5,140 nt of DNA from SZUA-430 sp044375275 (GTDB taxonomy: Bacteria > Pseudomonadota > Alphaproteobacteria > Micropepsales > Micropepsaceae): contig JBILMZ010000235.1 in assembly GCA_044375275.1 (NCBI GenBank), forward strand, positions 1 through 5,140, written 5' to 3'. The translations under genes were made by a program, and so were the position numbers. The notes under the pieces are model-generated. The model ran no database searches and was not told the origin of the DNA. It saw only the letters and a program-made list of their open reading frames with translations. This document shows positions 1 through 5,140 of the stretch, one piece after another (the stretch's first letter is position 1; each line of letters begins with the position of its first letter).

Positions 1-767
1 ACGCCCAGCCGGCGCTGATGGCGGTCAGCCTTGCCGTCATGCGCGTCCTGGAAGTCGAAGGAAAGCTCGAGTGGGGACGCCACGTAAGCCTGGCTGCGGG
101 CCACTCCCTGGGTGAATATTCCGCTCTTGCAGCCGCTGGCACATTCTCTGTGCCAGATGCCGCCCGCCTTTTGAAGGCACGAGGCCGCGCGATGCAGCGG
201 GCTGTGCCTGTGGGGCAGGGGGCGATGGCCGCCCTGCTCGGCGCAGAGATCGATCAGGCAGAAGAAGTCTCCCGCGAGGCGACGCAAGGCACGGAGGTAT
301 GCGTGGTGGCGAACGACAATGCCCCGGGCCAGGTGGTCATTTCCGGAAGCAAGGCCGCGCTTGAACGCGCAGCTGAAATCGCCAAGGCCAAGGGCATCAA
401 GCGAACCATGATGTTGCCGGTCAGCGCCCCGTTCCACTCGCCGCTCATGGCACCTGCCGCGCGCGAGATGGAGGCTGAGCTGGAAAAAGTGACCATGCGC
501 CCCCCGCGGGTCCCTGTCATCTCGAATGTCAGCGTGTCCCCGGAGAACGATCCTGCGCGGATAAGGCGCTTGCTCGTGGAACAGGTGACTGGCCGCGTTC
601 GGTGGCGCGAAACAATTGCGGGCCTGCGGGCACGCGGTATCAGCTCTGTCGTGGAAGTGGGGGCCGGAAAGGTGCTGACGACCATGGCCAAACGGATCGA
701 CAAGGACTTGCCGGGCCTGTCCATTGAAACGCCTCAGGAAATCGAAGCGTTTCTCAAGACACTCTGA
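1..767 (+). CDS. fabD: Malonyl-CoA:ACP transacylase FabD, 5'-truncated by the window edge
   Basis: FabD transfers the malonyl group from malonyl-CoA to the phosphopantetheine thiol of AcpP in the cytoplasm, supplying the extender unit for type II fatty acid synthesis. The frame is open from base 3 (AQPAL, matching TQPAL of E. coli FabD) to the TGA at 765-767. About 57 N-terminal residues, including the GQGSQ oxyanion motif, lie upstream of the window, so the ATG at 18 is an internal Met and not the start. Visible motifs are the nucleophile elbow GHSLG (Ser codon 105-107, equivalent to E. coli Ser92), RGRAMQ with the malonyl-binding Arg equivalent to Arg117, the ferredoxin-like subdomain around GQVVISG, and LPVSAPFHSPLM with the catalytic His (codon 435-437, equivalent to His201). 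The C-terminal QVTGRVRWRE and EVGAGKVL segments are typical of the family. It ends 18 bp before fabG, which suggests co-transcription. Confidence 0.97.
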   Translation, partial: AQPALMAVSLAVMRVLEVEGKLEWGRHVSLAAGHSLGEYSALAAAGTFSVPDAARLLKARGRAMQRAVPVGQGAMAALLGAEIDQAEEVSREATQGTEVCVVANDNAPGQVVISGSKAALERAAEIAKAKGIKRTMMLPVSAPFHSPLMAPAAREMEAELEKVTMRPPRVPVISNVSVSPENDPARIRRLLVEQVTGRVRWRETIAGLRARGISSVVEVGAGKVLTTMAKRIDKDLPGLSIETPQEIEAFLKTL

Positions 768-785
768 CATCAGGAAGGGATTTTC

Positions 786-1523
786 ATGTTTGACCTCACG
801 GGCAAGACCGCGCTGGTAACCGGCGCGAGCGGCGGCATCGGCAGCGACATCGCGCGAACGCTCCACGCGCGCGGCGCCACCGTCGCCCTTTCCGGAACGC
901 GTCAGGAAGCGCTTGAGGCCCTTCGGTCGGAACTGGGCTCGCGGGCGCACATTGCTGTCTGCAATCTCTCTGATCTCGCCCAGGTGGACGAACTGCCGAA
1001 GGTTGCCGAGGGGCTGATGGGCGGCCTCGACATTCTGGTGTCCAACGCCGGGATAACGCGCGACAATCTTTTCATGCGCATGAAGGACGATGAGTGGGAC
1101 CAGGTGATCAAGGTCAACCTCACGGCCACCTTTCACCTGACGCGGGCGGTCCTCAAGCCGATGATGAAGAAGCGCTGGGGCCGCATCATTTCGATCACTT
1201 CAGTCGTGGGCGTGACAGGCAACCCGGGCCAGGGCAACTACGCAGCCACGAAGGCTGGCCTGATCGGCATGACCAAGTCACTGGCCCAGGAAGTCGCCTC
1301 AAGGAACATAACAGTCAATTGCGTCGCGCCCGGCTTCATCAAGTCACCCATGACGGATGTGTTGAACGACCAGCAGCGCGAGGCCATCATGGCCAAAATT
1401 CCGGCGGGTCGACTCGGATCAGGTCGCGATATCGGGGCAGCCGTTGCCTATCTCGCCAGCGAGGACGCCGCCTACATGACGGGCCAAACCCTTCATGTGA
1501 ATGGCGGAATGGCCATGATTTGA
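786..1523 (+). CDS. fabG: 3-oxoacyl-ACP reductase FabG
   Basis: FabG is the NADPH-dependent reductase that converts 3-oxoacyl-ACP to (R)-3-hydroxyacyl-ACP, the first reductive step of each elongation cycle. The 245-residue product has the usual length (E. coli 244) and is a classical short-chain dehydrogenase. It shows a Rossmann glycine motif TGASGGIG (residues 12-19), SNAG (86-89), and the tetrad Asn111, Ser139, Tyr152 (in NYAATK) and Lys156. Arg130 and Arg173 align with the two E. coli arginines (129 and 172) that bind ACP. The C-terminal PAGRLG and GQTLHVNGGMAM segments are diagnostic of FabG rather than other reductases of this superfamily. The ATG at 786 is preceded by a purine-rich AGGAAGGGA Shine-Dalgarno (772-780) five bases upstream. 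The first residue of the common NNAG motif is Ser here, a mild variant unlikely to affect catalysis. It lies 18 bp after fabD and 143 bp before acpP. Confidence 0.98.
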   Translation: MFDLTGKTALVTGASGGIGSDIARTLHARGATVALSGTRQEALEALRSELGSRAHIAVCNLSDLAQVDELPKVAEGLMGGLDILVSNAGITRDNLFMRMKDDEWDQVIKVNLTATFHLTRAVLKPMMKKRWGRIISITSVVGVTGNPGQGNYAATKAGLIGMTKSLAQEVASRNITVNCVAPGFIKSPMTDVLNDQQREAIMAKIPAGRLGSGRDIGAAVAYLASEDAAYMTGQTLHVNGGMAMI

Positions 1524-1537
1524 AGGGTTTAACCATT

Positions 1538-1562
1538 TTCGGCAGGCAGTTGGCAAGCCGAA
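1538..1562 (+). terminator. Hairpin downstream of fabG, weak terminator or attenuator candidate
   Basis: TTCGGC (1538-1543) and GCCGAA (1557-1562) form a 6-bp perfect stem around a 13-nt loop. Two further G-U pairs (1536-1537 with 1563-1564) are possible in RNA. It starts 15 bases after the fabG stop. No T-tract follows, so it is not a canonical intrinsic terminator; it could be a 3'-end-protecting stem or chance. Confidence 0.3.
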
Positions 1563-1578
1563 GGAAGGTGTGTTAACA
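1550..1578 (+). promoter_or_regulatory. Possible acpP promoter in the fabG-acpP gap
   Basis: TTGGCA (1550-1555) is followed after 17 bases by TTAACA (1573-1578), inside the palindrome TGTTAACA (1571-1578). The -35 match is reasonable but the -10 match is poor. The inference rests mainly on position: the 143-bp gap is the longest in the window and precedes acpP, which in other bacteria is expressed far above its neighbours and often from its own promoter. If used, the leader would be roughly 80 bases long. Confidence 0.25.
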
Positions 1579-1666
1579 AGCCGCAAATTCTCCGGGAGAG
1601 TCTCTATTCTCCGCACGACTTTCGGGGTACCCATTCCGGGATACTGATTTATCAAAGGACCAGAAA

Positions 1667-1906
1667 ATGAGCGACGTCGCCGACCGCGTGAAGAAGATTG
1701 TGATCGAGCATCTCAACGTAGAAGCCGAAAAGGTCACCGAAAACGCCAGTTTCATCGACGACCTCGGCGCCGACAGCTTGGACACGGTCGAGCTGGTGAT
1801 GGCGTTTGAAGAAGAATTCGAAGTTGAAATTCCGGACGACGCCGCTGAGTCGATTGTGACGGTTGGCGACGCTGTGAAGTTCATCAAGGAAAAGGCTGCA
1901 GCCTGA
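1667..1906 (+). CDS. acpP: Acyl carrier protein AcpP
   Basis: AcpP carries all acyl intermediates of fatty acid synthesis as thioesters on a 4'-phosphopantetheine arm, and it is the shared substrate of FabD, FabG and FabF encoded around it. The 79-residue acidic product has the standard length. It contains the attachment motif GADSLD with the modified Ser37 (codon 1775-1777), followed by the acidic recognition helix II (TVELVMAFEEEFEVEIPDD) that docks onto basic patches of partner enzymes. Holo-ACP synthase, which modifies Ser37, is not in this window. The ATG at 1667 has a strong AAGGA Shine-Dalgarno (1655-1659) with a 7-base spacer, consistent with high translation. The short spacing to fabF (44 bp) suggests a shared transcript, while the larger gap on the fabG side leaves room for a separate promoter. 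No unusual residues were seen. Confidence 0.99.
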   Translation: MSDVADRVKKIVIEHLNVEAEKVTENASFIDDLGADSLDTVELVMAFEEEFEVEIPDDAAESIVTVGDAVKFIKEKAAA

Positions 1907-1917
1907 AACGGCCGCAG
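1896..1917 (+). terminator. Hairpin overlapping the acpP stop codon, candidate attenuator
   Basis: CTGCAGCC (1896-1903) pairs with GGCCGCAG (1910-1917) at seven of eight positions (one A-C mismatch at 1900/1913) around a 6-nt loop TGAAAC that begins with the acpP TGA. The stem is followed by TTCGTTGGT, only a weak U-run. A partial terminator here would lower fabF relative to acpP, but ribosomes finishing acpP would cover the 5' arm. This is an inference from the sequence only. Confidence 0.35.
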
Positions 1918-1950
1918 TTCGTTGGTCTGCCATTGTTTGCCGGATAAGCC

Positions 1951-3216
1951 ATGCGCCGCGTAGTCGTTACGGGATTAGGATTGGTGACGCCGCTTTCATG
2001 TGGTGTCGAGGACACCTGGGCTCGCCTCCTGCGGGGCGAATCCGGTGCCCGCCGCATCACGACGTTTGAGACGGCAGATCTGCCTGCCCGAATTGCCGCC
2101 AACGTGCGGCGAGGGGATGGCAGTGACGGCACTTTTGACGCCGACAAATGGATGGACCCGAAGGAAAACCGTCGCGTTGATGACTTCATCATCTTCGCGA
2201 TGGGCGCCGCGACCCAGGCAATCCACGACTCGGGGATCAAGCTCGAGACAGAAGACCAGAAGGCCCGCGCTGGCGTCATGATGGGCTCCGGCATTGGTGG
2301 TCTGCCCGGCATCGCGGAAGCAGCCATCACCCTGCATGAAAGAGGACCGCGAAAGATCAGTCCCTTCTTCATTCCGGGGCGTCTGATCAATCTGGCGTCC
2401 GGCTACATATCGATCAAGTTTGGCCTCAAGGGGCCCAACCATGCAGTGGTGACCGCGTGTTCAAGCGGTGCCCATGCGATCGGCGATGCCGCGCGCATGA
2501 TCGCGCTGGATGACGCTGACATCATGGTTGCCGGTGGCGCCGAAGCTGCCATTTCCCGCATTGGAATGGCCGGCTTTGCAGCGTGCCGTGCACTATCGAC
2601 GGGCTACAACGATGAGCCAGAGCGGGCCTCTCGACCCTATGACAAGGGACGGGACGGATTCGTCATGGGCGAAGGCTCGGGCGTCGTGGTGCTGGAAGAA
2701 CTCGAGCACGCCAGACGTCGTGGCGCGAAGATCTATGCCGAGATCAAGGGCTACGGCATGTCGGGCGATGCCCATCACATCACCGCACCCGCAGATGACG
2801 GCAATGGCGGCTACCGATCCATGCAGATGGCTCTGAAACGGGCCGGTTTCATGCCATCGGACATTGACTACGTAAATGCCCACGGCACGTCGACCCCGCT
2901 TGGCGACGAGATCGAGCTGAAAGCCGTGGAACGCCTGTTTGGCAACGCGGCTGAGCGAGTCTCAATGTCGTCCACGAAGTCGTCCATTGGACACCTGTTG
3001 GGCGCGGCCGGCGCTGTTGAGGCAATTTTCTGCGTGCTCGCACTGCGTGACCAGATCTGCCCGCCTACGTTGAACCTGGACAACCCATCGGTTGAAACCA
3101 AGATTGACCTCGTGCCTCACAAGGCGAAAAAGAGGGAAATCAGGGCAGCGCTGTCAAATTCATTTGGATTTGGCGGAACAAACGCCACTCTGATTTTGAC
3201 CGCCGGGCCCCAATAG
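1951..3216 (+). CDS. fabF: 3-oxoacyl-ACP synthase II FabF (KAS II)
   Basis: FabF is the condensing enzyme that joins malonyl-ACP to acyl-ACP with loss of CO2 to extend fatty acids by two carbons. The 421-residue product is a complete thiolase-fold ketosynthase, slightly longer than E. coli FabF (about 413), with the extra length largely in residues 52-70. The active site is intact: nucleophile Cys170 in TACSSG, His311 in NAHGTSTPLGD, Lys343 in SSTKSSIGH, His348 in GHLLGAAG, and the gating Phe407 in the NSFGFGGTN loop. The DPKENRRVDDFI segment (69-80) and the overall length favour FabF over FabB. The ATG at 1951 has GGA (1942-1944) six bases upstream, and the protein starts RRVVVTGLGLVTPL, the usual family N-terminus. 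It lies 44 bp after its substrate carrier gene acpP. KAS II enzymes in other bacteria influence unsaturated chain length and its temperature response; that role is inferred here. Confidence 0.98.
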   Translation: MRRVVVTGLGLVTPLSCGVEDTWARLLRGESGARRITTFETADLPARIAANVRRGDGSDGTFDADKWMDPKENRRVDDFIIFAMGAATQAIHDSGIKLETEDQKARAGVMMGSGIGGLPGIAEAAITLHERGPRKISPFFIPGRLINLASGYISIKFGLKGPNHAVVTACSSGAHAIGDAARMIALDDADIMVAGGAEAAISRIGMAGFAACRALSTGYNDEPERASRPYDKGRDGFVMGEGSGVVVLEELEHARRRGAKIYAEIKGYGMSGDAHHITAPADDGNGGYRSMQMALKRAGFMPSDIDYVNAHGTSTPLGDEIELKAVERLFGNAAERVSMSSTKSSIGHLLGAAGAVEAIFCVLALRDQICPPTLNLDNPSVETKIDLVPHKAKKREIRAALSNSFGFGGTNATLILTAGPQ

Positions 3217-3223
3217 TTAAATA
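3196..3223 (+). promoter_or_regulatory. Possible mltG promoter overlapping the end of fabF
   Basis: TTGACCG (3196-3202) followed after 13 bases by GTTAAATA (3216-3223) resembles the Caulobacter housekeeping promoter pattern (TTGAC-type -35, then GCTANAWC after 10-14 bases). The -35-like element lies in the last codons of fabF and the -10-like element covers the end of its stop codon. It would allow mltG expression independent of the fab genes. The match is imperfect and partly coding, so this is tentative. Confidence 0.3.
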
Positions 3224-3234
3224 TCAGGCCCCGG
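3203..3234 (+). terminator. GC-rich stem at the fabF 3' end, weak candidate
   Basis: CCGGGCC (3203-3209) can pair with GGCCCCGG (3227-3234) with one bulged C, closing a 17-nt loop that contains the fabF stop codon. It is followed by TCCCCAATTT, not by a direct U-run. It overlaps the candidate promoter. Termination here would be inefficient at best. Confidence 0.2.
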
Positions 3235-3249
3235 TCCCCAATTTATAAC

Positions 3250-3253
3250 GGAG
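3250..3253 (+). promoter_or_regulatory. Ribosome binding site that supports the TTG start of mltG
   Basis: GGAG sits eight bases before the TTG at 3262. Reading upstream in the same frame there is no ATG, GTG or other TTG back to the fabF stop codon, so this site decides the start. Confidence 0.7.
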
Positions 3254-3261
3254 CCAGTAAC

Positions 3262-4272
3262 TTGCGGTTCGTTCTTCGAGCATTCCTGTTTCTTGTCTTG
3301 TTTGCGGCCGGTATCGGCGGCTATGGCGCGTGGCATGTATGGAGCGAGTTCCAGGCCCCTGGCCCACAGTCAGAAAATGGCGCCACTGAAACGGTGGTCA
3401 ACCTGCCCCGTGGAACCGGTCTGAACCGCATTGCTGAAACGCTTGAAGAGCAGGGTGTCATAGGGAACAGCCTCATCTTCCGCGCCGGCGTCATGTACTT
3501 CGGCAAGGCAAGCGCACTGAAAGCCGGCGAGTACGCAATCCCGTCGGGTGCCTCGCCCCAGCGCGTGATGGAAATCCTCATCGAGGGGAAGGCGATCGTC
3601 TACAAGCTGACATTGCCGGAAGGTCTCACCACGGCGATGGCACTGGATCTGGTATCCAAGCACGTTTCGCTGCAGGGCGAAGTAACAAGAATGCCCGCTG
3701 AAGGTGACCTGTTGCCGGAGACCTATATCTTCAACCGGGGCATGTCGCGCGACGCGCTCATCGAGCGGATGGAGAAAGATCACGCAGCGGTGATCGATGA
3801 ACTCTGGGAGAAGCGGGCGCCCAACTTGCCCATCTCCACGAAGGAAGAAGCCGTCATTCTGGCTTCAATCGTCGAGAAGGAAACGGGCGTTGCCAACGAG
3901 CGTCCGCGTGTCGCCTCGGTATTCGTCAACAGGCTGCGCAAGGGCATGAAATTGCAGTCCGATCCGACGATCATCTATGGCCTGACCAAGGGCGTGCCGC
4001 TGGGCCGCGGCATCCGCCAGAGCGAACTGGACAAGGCAACGCCATACAACACTTACGTGATCAACGGCTTGCCGCCGACCCCGATCGCAAACCCCGGGCG
4101 AGAAGCGATTGCCGCCGTGCTGAACCCTGCGGAGACCGACGACCTCTTTTTCGTGGCAGACGGGACGGGTGGTCATGTCTTTGCGTCAACGCTTGCCGAG
4201 CACGACAGGAACGTCCAGAACTGGCGTCAGATCGAAAGAGAGCGGGCTTCGACGGCCAAGGGTACGCCCTGA
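3262..4272 (+). CDS. mltG: Endolytic murein transglycosylase MltG (YceG-like)
   Basis: MltG is an inner-membrane lytic transglycosylase that cleaves nascent peptidoglycan near the membrane and is thought to set glycan strand length by terminating polymerisation. The 336-residue product matches the family (E. coli 340). A short cytoplasmic N-terminus (MRFVLR) leads into one transmembrane helix at about residues 7-24, a periplasmic LysM-like subdomain at about 44-112 (NLPRGTGLNRIAETL, KAGEYAIPSGASPQRVMEIL), then the catalytic domain. There, ILASIVEKETG places Glu205 at the catalytic glutamate (E. coli Glu218), followed by VASVFVNRL, QSDPTIIYG, NTYVINGLPPTPIANPG and FFVADGTGGHVF. The start is TTG, chosen because it is the only start codon preceding the membrane segment and has GGAG eight bases upstream. 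The gene lies 45 bp after fabF, an arrangement common in alphaproteobacteria that joins envelope lipid and murein synthesis. Confidence 0.96.
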   Translation: MRFVLRAFLFLVLFAAGIGGYGAWHVWSEFQAPGPQSENGATETVVNLPRGTGLNRIAETLEEQGVIGNSLIFRAGVMYFGKASALKAGEYAIPSGASPQRVMEILIEGKAIVYKLTLPEGLTTAMALDLVSKHVSLQGEVTRMPAEGDLLPETYIFNRGMSRDALIERMEKDHAAVIDELWEKRAPNLPISTKEEAVILASIVEKETGVANERPRVASVFVNRLRKGMKLQSDPTIIYGLTKGVPLGRGIRQSELDKATPYNTYVINGLPPTPIANPGREAIAAVLNPAETDDLFFVADGTGGHVFASTLAEHDRNVQNWRQIERERASTAKGTP

Positions 4273-4318
4273 GTTGGACCCGCTTGCGGGGTCGCCAATC
4301 CTTCTGAGTGAGGGAGAT

Positions 4319-4344
4319 CCCTGCGTGGCACATTGAGCGCAGGG
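4319..4344 (+). terminator. Hairpin in the mltG-yicC gap, weak terminator candidate
   Basis: CCCTGCG (4319-4325) and CGCAGGG (4338-4344) form a perfect 7-bp GC-rich stem with a 12-nt loop, 46 bases after the mltG stop. The next bases are CGGCCGCGG with no T-tract, so a classical intrinsic terminator is unlikely. A second, smaller stem GACCC/GGGTC lies just upstream at about 4277-4293. Confidence 0.3.
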
Positions 4345-4361
4345 CGGCCGCGGACTATCCT
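4333..4361 (+). promoter_or_regulatory. Possible yicC promoter
   Basis: TTGAGC (4333-4338) is separated by exactly 17 bases from TATCCT (4356-4361), each matching four of six consensus positions. Transcription would begin near 4367-4370, about 25 bases before the preferred yicC start. The 121-bp gap after mltG is consistent with a separate transcript, but two four-of-six matches occur often by chance. Confidence 0.3.
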
Positions 4362-4393
4362 CGTGGTTCATGATCACTCGAACCGGATTGGCG

Positions 4394-5140
4394 ATGACGA
4401 TGCCACTATCAAGCATGACTGGTTTCGCCCGTTCCCATGGCGTGCATGGGCACTGGCGTTGGCACTGGGAGGTGAGGAGCGTCAATGCACGCGGCCTCGA
4501 CCTTCGGGTGCGCCTCCCGGAAGGCTTCGAAAGCCTCGAGCAGCCGACACGCACGCTTGCCGGCGAGCGGTTTACACGCGGCGGGGTCACGGCATCCCTG
4601 ACCGTGGATTCCGAAGCAGGACGCGGCGCTGTGAGAGTGAACCACGATGCGCTGAACCAGATCCTCGCCGTACTGCGCACGCTGGAGGGAACGGTCAAGG
4701 CTGACCCGCCCCGCCTTGATGGAATTCTGGGATTGCGCGGCGTGATCGAAGTCCAGCAATCGGAACTGAACGAAGCCGAGCTCGCAGCGCGGGATGCAGC
4801 CGTGTTGTCGAGCCTTGCGCAGGCCGTCGACGGTTTGGCCCAGGCGCGCCGCGAGGAGGGAGCCCGTCTGCATGGGTTCCTGACGGCTCAGGTGACCAAG
4901 CTCGCCGACCTAACGGCGCAGGCCACGGCACTGGTGGCAAATCAGCCTGAACAGCTGCAGGCAAAGCTGAAGGCATCGTTGGCGATGCTTGAACCCGGCC
5001 AGACCGGTGTGAGCCCCGAGCGGATTGCACAGGAAGTCGCCTTGCTGCTGGTACGCGCCGACATTCGCGAGGAACTGGACCGGCTGAAGGCACATCTTTC
5101 GCAGGCCACGGATCTGCTTGCCGCCACGGGCGCGCAAGGA
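4394..5140 (+). CDS. yicC: YicC family endoribonuclease, 3'-truncated by the window edge
   Basis: YicC-family proteins are metal-dependent endoribonucleases; E. coli YicC takes part in small-RNA turnover. The frame is open without interruption from 4394 to the last base (249 residues seen), and about 50 C-terminal residues, including the expected RRLDF...NRE.NTL segment, lie outside. The N-terminal domain shows the family signature SMTGFAR, then WRWHWEVRSVNARGLDLRVRLPEGFE and RFTRGGVTASL. The helical middle (AAVLSSLAQAVDGLAQARREEGARLHGFL) and the conserved QEVALLLVRADIREELDRLKAHL lead into the C-terminal DUF1732 region. The start is uncertain. ATG 4394 (MTMPLSSMTGFAR) has GGA six bases upstream and is preferred; ATG 4400 (MPLSSMTGFAR) is nearly as good and fits the usual short N-terminus; ATG 4370 is in frame but lacks a ribosome binding site. 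In related genomes gmk commonly follows. The biological target in this organism is unknown. Confidence 0.93.
   Translation, partial: MTMPLSSMTGFARSHGVHGHWRWHWEVRSVNARGLDLRVRLPEGFESLEQPTRTLAGERFTRGGVTASLTVDSEAGRGAVRVNHDALNQILAVLRTLEGTVKADPPRLDGILGLRGVIEVQQSELNEAELAARDAAVLSSLAQAVDGLAQARREEGARLHGFLTAQVTKLADLTAQATALVANQPEQLQAKLKASLAMLEPGQTGVSPERIAQEVALLLVRADIREELDRLKAHLSQATDLLAATGAQG

Noticed and set aside
254..724. Long minus-strand open frames opposite fabD, and similar ones opposite fabF, mltG and yicC
   Set aside because: These are antisense shadows caused by GC-rich codon usage; none has a recognisable domain, and each lies wholly opposite a well supported gene.
1598..1602. GANTC sites (possible CcrM methylation targets) as a regulatory signal
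   Set aside because: Several other GANTC sites lie inside coding regions of the window, so the one upstream of acpP is not clearly enriched; it is mentioned only as part of the gap description.
1645..1654. TGATTTATCA inverted repeat just upstream of the acpP Shine-Dalgarno, resembling a half-matching regulator site
   Set aside because: The spacing does not fit FNR or CRP operators, and a 4-bp inverted repeat is expected by chance.
1893..1904. Perfect 12-bp palindrome AGGCTGCAGCCT at the end of acpP
   Set aside because: It lies within Lys-Ala-Ala codons and the stop and would make only a 4-bp stem by itself; the longer pairing with 1910-1917 is the better structural explanation.
4448..4469. 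GGCACTGG repeated 12 bases apart at the start of yicC, giving HWRWHW and looking like a 4-codon tandem duplication
   Set aside because: The W-x-W-x-W-E pattern is normal for alphaproteobacterial YicC proteins, so the repeat follows from similar codons and is not a recent duplication.
4333..4704. A 123-codon open frame on the plus strand starting at GTG/ATG-like codons inside the start of yicC
   Set aside because: It overlaps yicC in another frame, and its translation is Arg/Pro-rich with no family resemblance, while the yicC frame carries clear conserved motifs to the window end.
1..5140. Search for an accessory island, mobile element, CRISPR, RNA gene or new system
   Set aside because: The whole window is a conserved colinear housekeeping cluster on one strand, with intact genes and no inserted or compositionally odd segment.

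Overview
The window is a single forward-strand run of six core genes in the order fabD (5' end cut off), fabG, acpP, fabF, mltG and yicC (3' end cut off). It is GC-rich with G/C-biased third codon positions. This gene order, the AcpP sequence (an intact ...GADSLDTVELVMAFEEEF... helix), the DPKENRRVDDF segment in FabF and the alphaproteobacterial-type SMTGFAR...WRWHWEVRSVNARGLD start of YicC all point to an alphaproteobacterium. A Caulobacterales/Hyphomonadaceae or Rhizobiales-like lineage is the best guess. The genus cannot be fixed from the sequence alone.

Layout. Positions 1-767 encode the C-terminal four fifths of malonyl-CoA:ACP transacylase. After an 18-bp gap comes 3-oxoacyl-ACP reductase (786-1523). 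A 143-bp gap (1524-1666) holds a hairpin and a possible promoter, and is followed by the acyl carrier protein gene (1667-1906). A 44-bp gap, beginning with a hairpin that overlaps the acpP stop codon, precedes 3-oxoacyl-ACP synthase II (1951-3216). A 45-bp gap with a possible promoter leads to the endolytic murein transglycosylase MltG (3262-4272), which starts at TTG. A 121-bp gap (4273-4393) with a weak hairpin and a possible promoter precedes yicC, which runs off the end of the window in an intact reading frame.

How the genes work together. FabD loads malonyl groups onto the phosphopantetheine arm of AcpP, FabF condenses them with a growing acyl-ACP, and FabG reduces the resulting 3-oxoacyl-ACP. 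This is the core of type II fatty acid elongation and feeds phospholipid, lipid A and other acyl products. MltG terminates nascent glycan strands at the inner membrane, so the cluster joins lipid and peptidoglycan synthesis. YicC is an RNase-family protein. In many alphaproteobacteria gmk follows yicC, so gmk is the expected next gene outside the window.

All catalytic residues that can be checked are present and no frameshift, mobile element, CRISPR array, tRNA or rRNA was seen. I found no sign of a previously undescribed system. The points worth a second look are regulatory: hairpins at gene junctions, candidate internal promoters and the TTG start of mltG.
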